Part shown: positions 31,681 through 43,369 of the stretch, piece after piece | How the letters are laid out: every line of letters starts with the position of its first letter | Numbering within the stretch: position 1 is the stretch's first letter | NCBI GenBank assembly: GCA_001534745.1 | Contig: CP013997.1 | Location: forward strand, 3,782,001 to 3,846,000 | DNA: 64,000 nucleotides | Reading direction: 5' to 3' | DNA from: Pseudomonas monteilii | Lineage (GTDB): Bacteria; Pseudomonadota; Gammaproteobacteria; Pseudomonadales; Pseudomonadaceae | Notes under the pieces: model-generated | The model's input: the letters and a program-made list of their open reading frames with translations, nothing else | What the model was told of the DNA's origin: nothing | The model's database searches: none | Position numbers and translations under genes: made by a program

Positions 31681-31704
31681 CAGGTCCGGACGTGAAACGG
31701 CGCT

Positions 31705-33144
31705 TCACGCGCCGGTGCCCCCCACGGTGATCGCATCGAGCTTGAGCGTCGGCTGGCCGACACCCACCGGTACCGATTGCCCATCCTTGCCGCAGGTGCC
31801 CACGCCACTGTCGAGCGCCAGATCGTTGCCGACCATCGAGACCCGGCTCATCGCCTCGGGCCCGTTGCCGATCAGTGTCGCGCCCTTGACCGGCGCGGTG
31901 ATCTTGCCGTCCTCGATCAGGTAGGCCTCGCTGGTGGAGAAGACGAACTTGCCGCTGGTGATGTCCACCTGACCACCGCCCAGGTTGGCGCAGTACAGCC
32001 CGCGTTTCACCGATGCGATGATTTCCTGCGGGTCGCTGTCGCCAGCACGCATGTAGGTGTTGGTCATGCGTGGCATCGGCAGGTGCGCATAGGATTCGCG
32101 ACGACCGTTGCCGGTGACCGCCATGCCCATCAACCGGGCGTTGAGCTTGTCCTGCATGTAGCCTTTGAGAATGCCGTTCTCGATCAGCGTGGTGCACTCG
32201 GTCGGCGTGCCCTCGTCGTCCACGCTGAGCGAACCGCGCCGGTCCCGCAAGGTACCGTCGTCGACGATGGTGCACAGGCTGGACGCCACCTTCTGACCGA
32301 TCTTGCCGCTGTAGGCCGAGCTGCCCTTGCGGTTGAAGTCACCTTCCAGGCCATGCCCGACTGCCTCGTGCAACAGCACGCCGGACCAGCCCGAGCCGAG
32401 CACCACCGGCAACGTGCCGGCCGGTGCCGGTACCGCCTCGAGGTTGACCAGGGCCTGGCGCAGGGCCTCGCGGGCATAGCCCATCACGCGTTCTTCGGTG
32501 AAGTAGCGGTAGTCGGTACGGCCACCCCCACCCTGCCCGCCCCGTTCACGACGACCATTCTGCTCGACGATCACGCTGACGTTGAAACGCACCAGCGGGC
32601 GCACGTCCGCCGCCAGGCTGCCGTCGGCCGCGGCCACCAGGATGCGCTCCCAGACCCCGGCCATGCTGACGCTGACCTGCTGGATCCGAGGGTCCAGCGC
32701 ACGGGTCGCCGCATCGACGCGCTTGAGCAGCTCGACCTTTTCGGCGCGGCTGAGCACGTCCAGCGGATTGTCCGGCGTATACAGCGCGGCCACTTCCTGG
32801 CTACGGAAGGCCTGGACCCGGCCGTTCTGGCCGGCGCGGGAGATCGAGCGCGCGGCACGGGCCGCGGACGTCAGGGCTTCGAGGTTGATGGCATTGCTGT
32901 AGGCGAAACCGGTCTTCTCGCCAGACTGGGCACGTACGCCGACCCCTTGGTCGAGGTTGAAACTGCCTTCCTTGACGATGCCGTCTTCCAGGGCCCAGGT
33001 TTCCGATATCTGCCCCTGGAAATACAGGTCCGCAGCATCGATGCCAGGGCTGGCCAACTCGCCCAGCACGGCCTGAAGGCTGTCCAGGGTCAGACCGCCC
33101 GGGGTCAGCAGCTGCTCGCTGACGGTGGTTAACATCTGGCTCAT
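31705..33144 (-). CDS. tldD: metalloprotease TldD
   Basis: TldD is the catalytic zinc subunit of the TldD/PmbA protease. The 479-residue protein carries [11 protein letters not shown], an HExxxH motif at His259-His264. Other conserved parts are [20 protein letters not shown] near the start and the C-terminal [20 protein letters not shown]. The ATG at 33144 has GGAG 7 nt upstream; the much longer in-frame frame to 33531 overlaps the neighbouring gene. It is 2 nt downstream of the nitrilase-family gene, probably in one operon with yhdP and rng. Confidence 0.95.
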   Translation of the reverse strand: MSQMLTTVSEQLLTPGGLTLDSLQAVLGELASPGIDAADLYFQGQISETWALEDGIVKEGSFNLDQGVGVRAQSGEKTGFAYSNAINLEALTSAARAARSISRAGQNGRVQAFRSQEVAALYTPDNPLDVLSRAEKVELLKRVDAATRALDPRIQQVSVSMAGVWERILVAAADGSLAADVRPLVRFNVSVIVEQNGRRERGGQGGGGRTDYRYFTEERVMGYAREALRQALVNLEAVPAPAGTLPVVLGSGWSGVLLHEAVGHGLEGDFNRKGSSAYSGKIGQKVASSLCTIVDDGTLRDRRGSLSVDDEGTPTECTTLIENGILKGYMQDKLNARLMGMAVTGNGRRESYAHLPMPRMTNTYMRAGDSDPQEIIASVKRGLYCANLGGGQVDITSGKFVFSTSEAYLIEDGKITAPVKGATLIGNGPEAMSRVSMVGNDLALDSGVGTCGKDGQSVPVGVGQPTLKLDAITVGGTGA

Positions 33145-33146
33145 AA

Positions 33147-33998
33147 TCACTCCGAAATAGGCGCGGGCCGCCAGGCGTCCCGCGAGAAAAAGCGTCGGTG
33201 CGCCAGCACCGGCATGCGCGCCCGGATGGACGCCTGTTCTTGGCTGTCGCGCGTGGCGATCAGCACGGCTTCGCCCTGGGCCTGTTGCGCGATCACGCGC
33301 CCCCAGGCATCGACGATCGCCGCATGGCCGAAGGTCTCCCTCGGCCCTGGATGCGTGCCGCCCTGGGCCGCCGCCAGCAGGTAGCACTGGGTCTCGATGG
33401 CCCGTGCCCGGATCAGCACCTCCCAGTGCGCGGTGCCGGTCACCGCGGTGAAGGCCGACGGCGCGCTGATCAGCTCGGCCCCGGCGGCGCGCAGGGCGCT
33501 GTACAGCTCCGGGAAGCGCAGGTCGTAGCACACGCTCAGGCCCAGGCGCCCGACCGGGGTATCGGCCACCACCACTTCCTGGCCATGGGCGTAGTCGTCC
33601 GACTCACGGTAGCGGCCTCGCTGATCGGCCACGTCGACGTCGAACAGGTGCAGCTTGTCGTACCGTGCCACGACTTCCCCCTGTGCGTCGACCAGCAACG
33701 AACAGGCGCGCGGCTTGGCATCGGGACGATCGAGCGGAGGCAACGGCACGGTGCCGGCCACGATCCATAACGTGAGGTCGCGGGCGGCGCGTTTCAACCA
33801 GGGCAGGATCGGCCCTTCTCCCACGGCCTCCGCCCGCCCCAGGCCGGCGGCATCGCGGCAGCCCAGGGTGGCGAAGTTTTCCGGCAGTACCGCCAGCCGC
33901 GCGCCGTCTGCGGCGGCCTGTTCGAGCAGGGCTCGCGCCCGTGCCAGGTTGGCGTGTACGTCCGCCTGGCTGACCATCTGAATCACCGCTGCCTTCAT
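33147..33998 (-). CDS. carbon-nitrogen hydrolase (Nit/deaminated glutathione amidase-like)
   Basis: The 283-residue protein has the nitrilase-superfamily triad: Glu40 in VLPENF, Lys115 in [11 protein letters not shown] and Cys157 in [12 protein letters not shown]. The KLHLFDVD and CYDLRFPE contexts match the Nit1 branch, whose members hydrolyse deaminated glutathione as metabolite repair; that specificity is inferred by family resemblance. The ATG shares one base with the yhdP stop (TGATG). yhdP-nit-tldD adjacency is common in pseudomonads. Confidence 0.9.
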   Translation of the reverse strand: MKAAVIQMVSQADVHANLARARALLEQAAADGARLAVLPENFATLGCRDAAGLGRAEAVGEGPILPWLKRAARDLTLWIVAGTVPLPPLDRPDAKPRACSLLVDAQGEVVARYDKLHLFDVDVADQRGRYRESDDYAHGQEVVVADTPVGRLGLSVCYDLRFPELYSALRAAGAELISAPSAFTAVTGTAHWEVLIRARAIETQCYLLAAAQGGTHPGPRETFGHAAIVDAWGRVIAQQAQGEAVLIATRDSQEQASIRARMPVLAHRRFFSRDAWRPAPISE

Positions 33999-36900
33999 CA
34001 ACGCTCCTTGCGTGGTTTCTGAAACGGCTTCACAAAGGTGATTCTAGGCGCTTTCAAGGGACCGACGACGTGATAATTCACGCTGGCGAAGCGCGAGACC
34101 TTGTCGCCGATCAGCTGGTCGACCAGGAACAGGGCACCACCGACCACGGGGGCGCCCACCAGGATCGCGGCCAAGGGCAGGTTGTCGGTGACCGGCAGGC
34201 TCACACGCAGGTTGGCGACGACGCGCTCGCGGGCCAGGTCCAGCGTGCCCTCGAGGTCGAGATTGCTCGAGGGGCTGGTGACGGTGATGGGTTCACGCGT
34301 CACGTAGACGCCTTCGCTGGCCATCAACAGGCCTTTGACCCGGTCGTAGGCCAGGCCTTTGCCCAGCAGGTCGGAGAAGTCCAGGCGCAGACGCCGTCCG
34401 ATGGCGTTGAAGTTGAGCAGGCCGAAGACCCGCAGGGCCTGCGCACCGCCTTCGATCTCCACGAACTGGCCGTCGCGCAGCGAGGCGTCGAGGCTGCCGG
34501 AGAACCGCTTCAGGGCGATCCAGGCCGGCGAGCCCGGCCAGCGGCCGTCGGCATCCACGCGGAACGAGCGACTGGTCACGGTCGGCGCGAACCCCCAAGC
34601 CTTCAGCACCGCGCCCAGATCGCGCCCATGCAGGCGGCCCTTGAACGCACTGGTCGTGGCGCCAGGGGTGCCTTCCCACGCGGCGTCCCCTTCGACACGC
34701 AAGCCCTTGAGGTCCAGGTCGATGGCGTTCACGTTCACGCCCTTGGCCGTCGGTCGCAGCTGCATGGACCAGCGTCCGTAGAATTCATCACCGCGGTAGA
34801 GCCTGTCGATGCTCACGTCGAGCCTCGGTGCCTGGCGTGGATCAAAGCTGGCCAGCGGGTCGGGCACGTTCTCGGCGCGGTCCTGGGCCTCGTCGCCGGC
34901 GGGAAGGCGCAAGGTGCGCAGGCGCACCACCATCGGCGCCTGTCTGGCATCCGGCAACTGGGCATCGCCGATCACCTCACGGCTGTCCAGGCGCAGGTCC
35001 CAGCTGCGCGGCAGCCGCGCCAGGCGAACCACCGCCTGGTTGAGGTCGAAGCCGAAGGCCGTCAGGCGACCGATGCTCAGGTGCACCGACTGCAGCCATT
35101 GCTGCAGGCCGCTGGTGCTCGAACCGCCAGAGCCGGTACCCGTGCCGGACGAGGCCAAGGTACCCGAGCGCTCCAGGGCTTTCTGCCAGGCTTGTATGTC
35201 CAGCGTGTCCAGGCGCCCTGCGACGCGCAGGCCTGACGCCACCGGCAGCAAGGCCTCGGCGCCGCCCAGTCGCAGCTCGCCGCGACCCTCCAGCAAATGC
35301 TCGGCAGGCGCCGCGTAGGCCAGCGTGGCCAAGTCGGCGTAGCGTGCGTCGATCCGCCGCTCGGCGCCGTCCAGGCTCATGCCGAAGGTGCCGTCGCGCG
35401 CCGTGCTGGCCGCCTTGCCGAACGGCGCTGGCAGGTCGATGGTCACCCCCTTGAGGTTCGAGTTCACCGCCAGCTGGTTGCGCGCGCCCAGATCGAGGCG
35501 CAGGCGATAGGGGATCTCGCCCGACACCGGTAGCGCTTGCTTGAACTGCAGCCAGTCGGTCAGCGCGTTCAGGGCCACCTGCCCTTGTGCATCGATGCGG
35601 GTCTGCAAGCGACCCGGTGCGCCTTCGGCCGTGATCGTGGCGGTGACGGGTCGGTCGAAGGCGCGCAGGCGAATACCGCTGCCGCTCAGGCCCTTGTCCA
35701 GGTCGAAGGTGAAGTCCCCGCCCAGACGACTCAGTTCCAGCCGTGGCGACGCCACCGTCAGCCGCGCGTCGGTGGTCTGGAAGTCGACCTTGACCTTGGG
35801 CAGTTGCTCGCCCCCCAGCGGGATGCCAAGCCGTACACGCCCCTTCAACGGCCCCTGGCCTTCCCAGCCGGCGAAGGTCTCGCCGGTGCCGATGGGTGCT
35901 TCCTGGAGGATCTTCAACCCATCGCTCAGGCTGCCGTCGAACGTGCCGTCCAGGTTCAGGTAACTGTGCTGTTCACCTTCGACCGGTGGAATGTCGACGC
36001 TCACATCGCTGACCCGGGTGTCGAGCAGCTTTCCGCGACGCGCCTTGACCCGCACGTGGGTGTTCTCGATGAACACCTGGCCGTCCACCTGTTGCACCTG
36101 AGGCCAGCCTGGCTGGAAGTCCAGGGTCGCATCGTGCACCTTGAAGAACAGGCTGATGCTGCGTGAATGGGCGGGTGCGGCATGGCTGAGCGCGCCCTGG
36201 TACTGGAAATAGCCTTCGTCGACGGCGCCCTTGACGATGGCGCTGCGCAACCACTTGTCCAGCGCCGGGCTGAGTACCTCGGGCAGGTACTTGGCGGTGT
36301 AGCGGCCATCGCCATCGGTGAGGCCGACACGCAGGTCCATGTAGTCTTCGCGGTGATCGTCCAGGTGCAGGCGGATCAAGAAGTCCGCGGCGATGTGGCC
36401 TTCGTCACCCAGGACCTTGATGTACGGCGCTGCCAGGGTGAAGCGCTGCGCATCGAGTTGCCAGGTCAGGCGCGCGTTGGCCTTCGTGTAGTGCCACGGT
36501 TTGGCGAAGATCGGGTCCAGGTGCAGCATGAAGTCGTCGCTGTCGAGTCGCAGCTCGCCCTGCCCCAGGTCGCCCTGCACGCTACCGCTGACGTTGCCCG
36601 CCGCTGGAGCGCCATGATAGGCATCGAAGCCGACCTGCTCGAGGTTGGCGGCGAAGCTCAGGCGCTGGTTGCCCTCGGCCTTGGGTCGAACCTGCAGCTT
36701 CACGTTGCGCAGGGTGCCGGTCACCTGCAAGGCGTCGACCGCCGTCCTGGCGGCCTCCGGCAACGGCGCCAGGGCATCGATCAGGGGCGTGAGCGGCGTC
36801 AGGGGCAGCGTATCGGCGTCGATCAGCCAGGTCTCGTCGGCCGGTTGCGGGCCGGTCTGCTGACGCACCAGCAGCCGCGACGACAACGACGTCTGACCCA

Positions 36901-37852
36901 TGGTCGCGCTCAAGGCGTCGACCGTCAGCCGCAACCCCTCGTCACGGCGATCGACCCAGGCCGAGACCGCCATGTCCTGCACCGTCACCGGCGCCTGCCG
37001 CGCATGGGCGCCTTTCAGGCGCGGCGCCGCCAGCTCCACCGTCGCCCCTTGCAGGCGGCCTTGGCGCCAGTCGACCCAGGCCTGCCCCCCGGCCTGCAAC
37101 GTGTCAGCCCGCCAGTCGCCCAGCAGGCGGCTCGGCAACCAGCGTGCCCAGTCGGCTTGCGGTAATTGCATATAGGCCTCGAACGACCCGTCCAGCCAGG
37201 CGTCCGGGTCGACCTGGGCACGCAGGCTCAGGCTCAGCGGATGACCATCGGGCAGGTTGGCCTGCACGTCCAGGCGCTGGTTCGGCGCGCCGGCCTGGAG
37301 GCCGACGTTGACGTAGGACAGGGTCATCGGGTCGTGCTGCCAGGGGCGTAGCACCAGCTGACTGTCGAGCACGTCGACCCGGCCCAGCTGGCGCAGGCGC
37401 TGCAGCATCTGCCCCGGGTCGCTGGGCGCGTCTTCCTGGGACGGCAGGCCGTCAGCCGACCAGCGTCCGTTCGCATCCTCGCTCAGCCCCAGGTGCACGC
37501 CTTGCAGTTGAAGCCGTGACAGGCGCGGCTCGCGCGCCAGCAGGCTGGCCCAGAGCCCTGGCACCACGCGGGCCTGGTCCAGGTGCAGGGCCTGTTCACC
37601 CTCGCCCACCTGCACGTCGCGCAGCGTCAGCACGGGTGCCAGGCCTTGCCACTGCCCCTCCAGCGCGCCGATGCGCACCGGTACGCCCAGGGCTTGGCGC
37701 GCCTTGGTTTCGACCACATTGCGGTATTCGGCGACCAGAGGGATCAAGGCGCGGCCCAGGCTCGCGTAGACGGCGACCAGCACGATGAGAAGTGCGCACA
37801 GGGCCAGGGCCCAGCGGGTCAGCGCAGCGAAAGGACGCATCAGACGCTCCAT
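33998..37852 (-). CDS. yhdP: YhdP, AsmA-like phospholipid transport protein
   Basis: YhdP is a very long AsmA-like protein that, with TamB and YdbH in E. coli, carries phospholipids to the outer membrane. The product is about 1284 residues, anchored by one N-terminal helix (WALALCALLIVLVAVYASLG), with a repeat-rich periplasmic body (DUF3971) and an AsmA-like C-terminal part. A stretch of Gly, Ser and Thr (SSGTGTGSGGSSTSG) lies near residue 900. It is the gene after rng and overlaps the next gene by 1 nt. The start at 37852 is preferred over an in-frame ATG at 37840, but the choice is not secure. Confidence 0.92.
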   Translation of the reverse strand: MERLMRPFAALTRWALALCALLIVLVAVYASLGRALIPLVAEYRNVVETKARQALGVPVRIGALEGQWQGLAPVLTLRDVQVGEGEQALHLDQARVVPGLWASLLAREPRLSRLQLQGVHLGLSEDANGRWSADGLPSQEDAPSDPGQMLQRLRQLGRVDVLDSQLVLRPWQHDPMTLSYVNVGLQAGAPNQRLDVQANLPDGHPLSLSLRAQVDPDAWLDGSFEAYMQLPQADWARWLPSRLLGDWRADTLQAGGQAWVDWRQGRLQGATVELAAPRLKGAHARQAPVTVQDMAVSAWVDRRDEGLRLTVDALSATMGQTSLSSRLLVRQQTGPQPADETWLIDADTLPLTPLTPLIDALAPLPEAARTAVDALQVTGTLRNVKLQVRPKAEGNQRLSFAANLEQVGFDAYHGAPAAGNVSGSVQGDLGQGELRLDSDDFMLHLDPIFAKPWHYTKANARLTWQLDAQRFTLAAPYIKVLGDEGHIAADFLIRLHLDDHREDYMDLRVGLTDGDGRYTAKYLPEVLSPALDKWLRSAIVKGAVDEGYFQYQGALSHAAPAHSRSISLFFKVHDATLDFQPGWPQVQQVDGQVFIENTHVRVKARRGKLLDTRVSDVSVDIPPVEGEQHSYLNLDGTFDGSLSDGLKILQEAPIGTGETFAGWEGQGPLKGRVRLGIPLGGEQLPKVKVDFQTTDARLTVASPRLELSRLGGDFTFDLDKGLSGSGIRLRAFDRPVTATITAEGAPGRLQTRIDAQGQVALNALTDWLQFKQALPVSGEIPYRLRLDLGARNQLAVNSNLKGVTIDLPAPFGKAASTARDGTFGMSLDGAERRIDARYADLATLAYAAPAEHLLEGRGELRLGGAEALLPVASGLRVAGRLDTLDIQAWQKALERSGTLASSGTGTGSGGSSTSGLQQWLQSVHLSIGRLTAFGFDLNQAVVRLARLPRSWDLRLDSREVIGDAQLPDARQAPMVVRLRTLRLPAGDEAQDRAENVPDPLASFDPRQAPRLDVSIDRLYRGDEFYGRWSMQLRPTAKGVNVNAIDLDLKGLRVEGDAAWEGTPGATTSAFKGRLHGRDLGAVLKAWGFAPTVTSRSFRVDADGRWPGSPAWIALKRFSGSLDASLRDGQFVEIEGGAQALRVFGLLNFNAIGRRLRLDFSDLLGKGLAYDRVKGLLMASEGVYVTREPITVTSPSSNLDLEGTLDLARERVVANLRVSLPVTDNLPLAAILVGAPVVGGALFLVDQLIGDKVSRFASVNYHVVGPLKAPRITFVKPFQKPRKER

Positions 37853-37970
37853 GGCCAGGACATAGCAAGGCAGGCCCACGGAGTCGATACCGCCCGAGTC
37901 GTCCGGGTGCCTTCCGCGTACCGAGCGATCATGCCCGGTTTACAGAGGGGGAAGGCGACGCCAGGACGTC

Positions 37971-39428
37971 TCAGAGCAGCACCACGTCGTATTGCTCCTG
38001 CGAATACATGGACTCGACCTGAAAGCGAATGGTTCGGCCAATGAACGCTTCGAGTTCGGCGACATTGCCCGATTCCTCGTCCAGCAGACGATCGACCACC
38101 TTCTGGTTGGCCAGCACCCGGTATCCCTCGGCCTGGTAGGCCCGGGCCTCGCGCAGGATCTCGCGGAAGATTTCGTAGCACACGGTCTCCGGCGTCTTCA
38201 GCTTGCCGCGCCCGGCGCAGGCCAGGCAGGGTTCGCAGAGCACCTGTTCGAGGCTCTCGCGGGTACGCTTGCGGGTCATCTGCACCAGGCCCAGCTCGGT
38301 GATGCCGATGATGTTGGTCTTGGCGTGGTCGCGCTCGAGCTGCTTTTCCAGTGTGCGCAGCACCTGGCGCTGGTGATCCTCGGTCTCCATGTCGATGAAG
38401 TCGATGATGATGATCCCGCCGATGTTGCGCAGCCGCAGTTGCCGGGCGATGGCCGTGGCGGCCTCCAGGTTGGTCTTGAAGATGGTCTCTTCGAGGTTGC
38501 GGTGACCGACGAAGGCACCCGTGTTGACGTCGATGGTGGTCATCGCCTCGGCCGGGTCCACCACCAGGTAGCCACCGGACTTGAGCGGCACCTTGCGCTC
38601 CAGGGCCCGCTGGATCTCGTCCTCGACGCCGTAGAGGTCGAAGATCGGCCGCTCGCCGGGGTAGTGCTCCAGGCGGTTGGCGATTTCCGGCATCAGCTCT
38701 TCGACGAACTGAGTGGTCTTCTGGAACGTCTCGCGCGAATCGATGCGGATCTTCTCGATCTTGGCGTTGACCAGGTCGCGCAGGGTACGCAGGGCCAAGC
38801 CCAGGTCCTCGTAGATTTCGGTCGGCGCGCCGCAGGTCTTGATCTGCTGGCCGATCTGCTCCCAGAGGCGTCGCAGGTAGCGGATGTCCTGGAGGATGTC
38901 TTCGGCACGCGCCCCTTCGGCGGCCGTGCGCAAGATGAAGCCGCCAGCGTTCTTCATGTCCTCACGGGCCATACAGTCGGTGACCACCTGCTTGAGGCGG
39001 TCGCGCTCGGCCTCGTCCTCGATCTTCAGCGAGATGCCGACGTGGCTGCTGCGCGGCATGTACACCAGGTAGCGCGAAGGGATGGACAGCTGCGTGGTCA
39101 GCCGTGCGCCCTTGCTGCCGATCGGGTCCTTGGTGACTTGCACCACCAGGGCCTGCCCTTCGTGCACCAGCGCGCTGATGGTCTCGACGGCCGAGCCTTC
39201 GCGCAGGGAAATCTCCGAGGCATGGATGAAGGCCGCCCGCTCCAGCCCGATGTCGACGAACGCGGCCTGCATGCCGGGCAGGACCCGCACCACCTTGCCC
39301 TTGTAGATGTTGCCGACGATGCCACGCCGCTGGGTGCGCTCGACATGCACCTCCTGCAGGACACCGTTCTCCACGACCGCCACGCGTGATTCCATCGGGG
39401 TGATGTTGATGAGGATCTCTTCGCTCAT
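37971..39428 (-). CDS. rng: ribonuclease G
   Basis: RNase G is an endoribonuclease related to RNase E; it matures the 5' end of 16S rRNA and degrades some mRNAs. The 485-residue protein starts MSEEILINITPMESRVAVVE, has an S1 domain (about 35-125), the catalytic Asp-bearing DVNTGAFVGHRN and DFIDMETEDHQRQVL, and the zinc-link CEPCLACAGRGKLKTPETVC. It lacks the RNase E C-terminal scaffold. It follows maf in the mreDC-maf-rng order. Confidence 0.96.
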   Translation of the reverse strand: MSEEILINITPMESRVAVVENGVLQEVHVERTQRRGIVGNIYKGKVVRVLPGMQAAFVDIGLERAAFIHASEISLREGSAVETISALVHEGQALVVQVTKDPIGSKGARLTTQLSIPSRYLVYMPRSSHVGISLKIEDEAERDRLKQVVTDCMAREDMKNAGGFILRTAAEGARAEDILQDIRYLRRLWEQIGQQIKTCGAPTEIYEDLGLALRTLRDLVNAKIEKIRIDSRETFQKTTQFVEELMPEIANRLEHYPGERPIFDLYGVEDEIQRALERKVPLKSGGYLVVDPAEAMTTIDVNTGAFVGHRNLEETIFKTNLEAATAIARQLRLRNIGGIIIIDFIDMETEDHQRQVLRTLEKQLERDHAKTNIIGITELGLVQMTRKRTRESLEQVLCEPCLACAGRGKLKTPETVCYEIFREILREARAYQAEGYRVLANQKVVDRLLDEESGNVAELEAFIGRTIRFQVESMYSQEQYDVVLL

Positions 39429-39483
39429 GGCCGCTTCTCGTCAGAATTCTTGTAAGGATGTCTCGCGCCACGGGGTCAGGCTG

Positions 39484-40095
39484 TCAGAGGCGGACCGTCT
39501 CCTCGGCAGCGCCCGGCTGGGCCTGCCAGCAGGCTATGCCAAATCGCTCCAGCAGCGCGGCGGTTTCGGCCAGTGGCAAACCGACCACTGCCGAGTAGCT
39601 GCCGTGCAGGGCGGTGACGAACACCGCCCCCAAGCCCTGCACAGCATACCCGCCCGCCTTGTCCAGCGGCTCGCCGGTGGCCCAGTAGCGCTGCGCCTCG
39701 GCCACGTCGATGCCGCGGAACGTCACCTCGCTCGCGACGCACAGGCTCTCACACCGCGCGCCGTTCGTCACCGCGACGGCGGTCATGACCTGATGGCGAC
39801 GGCCTGACAGGGCTGCGAGCATGGCCAGGGCGTGCTCGCGGTTCTCCGGCTTGCCGAGGATCTGGCCATCGAGCACCACGGCGGTGTCCGACCCCAGGAC
39901 CACGCCTGGCTCGGTGAGACAGGCCCGTCCGGCCTCGGCCTTGGCCCGTGCCAGGCGCTCGACGTAGGCCGCGGCGGCTTCGCCAGGGTGCACCGCTTCG
40001 TCGATCGGCGCACTGACCACCGTGAGCGGCACGCCGATCTGCGCCAGCAATTCGCGGCGACGGGGGGAAGCGGAAGCCAGGTACAGCGTGTTCAT
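39484..40095 (-). CDS. Maf-family nucleotide pyrophosphatase (dTTP/UTP type)
   Basis: Maf proteins hydrolyse nucleoside triphosphates, including modified ones, to monophosphates. The 203-residue protein has [16 protein letters not shown] near its N-terminus, the catalytic Asp in [20 protein letters not shown] and [13 protein letters not shown]. This pattern fits the YhdE subfamily acting on dTTP and UTP. The ATG at 40095 was chosen because it gives the canonical [13 protein letters not shown]. It lies between mreD and rng, as in E. coli. Confidence 0.93.
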   Translation of the reverse strand: MNTLYLASASPRRRELLAQIGVPLTVVSAPIDEAVHPGEAAAAYVERLARAKAEAGRACLTEPGVVLGSDTAVVLDGQILGKPENREHALAMLAALSGRRHQVMTAVAVTNGARCESLCVASEVTFRGIDVAEAQRYWATGEPLDKAGGYAVQGLGAVFVTALHGSYSAVVGLPLAETAALLERFGIACWQAQPGAAEETVRL

Positions 40096-40127
40096 GCGGA
40101 CGTCTCCCGGTCGGTTCGGCGTGGCGC

Positions 40128-40616
40128 TCAGTTGACGCCCAGGCGCTTGCGCACGTCGCGCAAGGCGAAGCTCAGCCAGGGCCAGAGCAAGGCGCTGATG
40201 ACGGCGGACCAGACCAGGGCGAGTGTCGGCAGACGGTTGCCGGTCAGGGCGCTGAGCCAGAGCTGGATCAGTTGCGCGATGCCGAAGATCACCAGGATCA
40301 CCAGGCTCTGCTGCCACAACGGGAACATGCGCAGGCGCTGCTGCAAGGACAGCACCAGGAAGGTGATCAGCGTCAGGATCAGCGCGTTTTGCCCCAACAG
40401 GGTGCCGTACAGCACATCCTCGGCCAGTCCCAGCACGAACGCCGTGGTCATGCCCACCCGGTGCGGCACCGCCAGGGCCCAGAAGGCCACCAGCATGGCC
40501 AGCCACATGGGTCGGAAGACTTCCATGAACTGCGGCATGGGAGAGACGCTGAGCAGCAGGCCGACCGCGAAGGTCAGCCAGATCACCCAGCCATTCTTGC
40601 TGCGAACGCTTGCCAT
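40128..40616 (-). CDS. mreD: rod shape-determining protein MreD
   Basis: MreD is an integral membrane part of the elongasome, working with MreB, MreC, RodA and PBP2 in side-wall synthesis. The 162-residue protein has five to six hydrophobic helices and little else, including [18 protein letters not shown] first helix and [20 protein letters not shown], a conserved loop of the family. Its ATG overlaps the mreC stop by one base (TGATG). The maf gene follows after 32 nt. Confidence 0.93.
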   Translation of the reverse strand: MASVRSKNGWVIWLTFAVGLLLSVSPMPQFMEVFRPMWLAMLVAFWALAVPHRVGMTTAFVLGLAEDVLYGTLLGQNALILTLITFLVLSLQQRLRMFPLWQQSLVILVIFGIAQLIQLWLSALTGNRLPTLALVWSAVISALLWPWLSFALRDVRKRLGVN

Positions 40617-41674
40617 CAGTGCCCCCGTGGCGGTGCGGACGTGGCCGGGGCCACGGATGGGGACGACGCGGGTGCCGCGCCGCCGGTCGGTGCCGCCGGG
40701 GCGGTGGTGCCCGGCGCAGTGCCTGGCGCCTGCCCCGTGCCGGAGGCTGGCGCGGCGTTGGCCGGCGCCGAAGTGCCCGAGGCCGCAGGCGCCTGCTTGC
40801 GATCGGCTTCTTCCTGGGCCATGGCGGCGTCGGTAGCGCGCTGCTCGGGCGTGCGGCTGTCGGTGAACACCAGCAGCATGTAGCGGCTGCGGTTGAGCGC
40901 GGCGGTCGGAATGGCACGCACGATGGCGAACGGTTGCCCCGAGTCGTGGATCACCTCGTTGACGGTGGCCACCGGGTAACCGGCCGGGAAACGCTGGCCC
41001 ATGCCGGAACTCACCAGCAGGTCGCCTTCCTTGACGTCGGCGGTGTCGGCGACGTGGCGCAGCTCCAGACGCTCCGGGTTGCCGGTGCCGCTGGCGATGG
41101 CGCGCAGGCCGTTGCGGTTGATCTGCACCGGAATGCTGTGGGTGGAGTCGGTCAGCAGCAGGACGCGCGAGGTGTAGGGCATCAGCTCGACCACCTGCCC
41201 CATCAGGCCACGGGCATCGAGCACCGGCTGGCCGAGGAACACGCCGTCACGCTCGCCCTTGTTGATCAGGATGCGGTGGGTGAACGGGTTCGGGTCCACG
41301 CCGATCAGCTCGGCGACCTCGACCTTCTCGTTGACCAGCGCCGAGGAATTGAGCAGCTCGCGCAGGCGCACGTTCTGCTCGGTCAGGGCCGCCAGCTTCT
41401 GCAGGCGCCCCTGCAGCAGCAAGGCCTCGGTCTTGAGCTTCTCGTTCTCGGCGATCAGTTCGGTGCGGCTGCCGAACTGGCCGGCCACACCTTGCCACAC
41501 ACGCTGCGGCAGGTCGGTCAGCCAGTACGATTCCATCAGCACCAGCCCCATCTGGCTGCGCACGGGTTTGAGCACGGCGAAGCGCGCATCGACCACCATC
41601 AGGGCGATCGACAGCACCACCAGCACGAGTAGACGAACGCCCAGCGAGGGGCCCTTGGAGAAAAGCGGTTTAAT
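40616..41674 (-). CDS. mreC: rod shape-determining protein MreC (probable ATT start)
   Basis: MreC is the bitopic periplasmic scaffold that activates PBP2 in the elongasome. The protein has a membrane helix ([14 protein letters not shown]), a coiled coil ([20 protein letters not shown]) and two beta domains, then a Pro/Ala-rich tail (about 40 residues) unusual in length. No ATG, GTG or TTG lies between an in-frame TGA and the basic N-terminal segment [15 protein letters not shown] therefore place the start at the ATT at 41674, which has GAGGA 7 nt upstream, giving 352 residues. An internal GTG at 41626 would truncate the cytoplasmic tail and part of the helix. Confidence 0.9.
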   Translation of the reverse strand: MKPLFSKGPSLGVRLLVLVVLSIALMVVDARFAVLKPVRSQMGLVLMESYWLTDLPQRVWQGVAGQFGSRTELIAENEKLKTEALLLQGRLQKLAALTEQNVRLRELLNSSALVNEKVEVAELIGVDPNPFTHRILINKGERDGVFLGQPVLDARGLMGQVVELMPYTSRVLLLTDSTHSIPVQINRNGLRAIASGTGNPERLELRHVADTADVKEGDLLVSSGMGQRFPAGYPVATVNEVIHDSGQPFAIVRAIPTAALNRSRYMLLVFTDSRTPEQRATDAAMAQEEADRKQAPAASGTSAPANAAPASGTGQAPGTAPGTTAPAAPTGGAAPASSPSVAPATSAPPRGH

Positions 41675-41837
41675 GGGCCGTTCCTCGTGGACGACGGTTC
41701 AGGGGTGGAGAGGCCACGCTGCGTGGCCCAGCCTGTGGATCACTGCATCGGCGCCTTTCGGGCGGGCCGTGCAGCGCCTACAGGTAGCATCGCTGGGGAC
41801 AGCTGTAAACCGGGGCGTGTCGCCCACGGTCTTGGCC

Positions 41838-42887
<1,050 letters not shown>

Positions 42888-42950
42888 CTAGGCAAAGCGT
42901 GGGTAAAAAGTGCGGCAAACTCTAACAATGGCGGGGATTTTGGGCAAGGC

Positions 42951-42969
42951 GCCAATATGTTAAATTGGC
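42951..42969. promoter_or_regulatory. 6-bp inverted repeat in the mreB-gatC divergent region
   Basis: GCCAAT (42951-42956) and ATTGGC (42964-42969) are separated by ATGTTAA and followed by AGTTTTT. It could be an operator or a weak hairpin within the 191-nt region that holds both promoters. Confidence 0.3.
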
Positions 42970-43066
42970 AGTTTTTCCGAGCATGCCAGCAGATGATCGC
43001 GGCCATTGGACCGCAATGTTGCCAACATGTTCCTCACCGTCGCTTCCGTTTCCCCTGGAGATCCCC

Positions 43067-43354
43067 ATGGCGCTTCAACGCTCCGACGTGGAGAAGATCG
43101 CCCACCTGGCCCGCCTGGGCCTGGATGAGCGCGAGCTGCCACGCACCACCGACGCCTTGAACAGTATTCTCGGGCTGGTCGACCAGATGCAGGCCGTCGA
43201 CACCGACGGCATCGAACCCCTGGCCCACCCGCTCGAGGCCAGCCAGCGCCTGCGCGCCGACCAGGTCACCGAACGCAACCAGCGCGACGCCTACCAGGCC
43301 ATCGCGCCCGCGACCGAAAACGGTCTGTACCTGGTTCCGAAAGTCATCGAGTAA
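43067..43354 (+). CDS. gatC: Glu/Asp-tRNA amidotransferase subunit C
   Basis: GatC stabilises the GatCAB complex, which converts Glu-tRNA-Gln and/or Asp-tRNA-Asn to the amidated forms. The 95-residue protein starts [20 protein letters not shown] and contains the [11 protein letters not shown] segment typical of the family. The ATG at 43067 was preferred because it fits this N-terminus. gatA starts 15 nt downstream and gatB 11 nt after that, a tight operon divergent from mreB. Confidence 0.95.
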   Translation: MALQRSDVEKIAHLARLGLDERELPRTTDALNSILGLVDQMQAVDTDGIEPLAHPLEASQRLRADQVTERNQRDAYQAIAPATENGLYLVPKVIE

Positions 43355-43369
43355 GGGATAGCACCTGCC

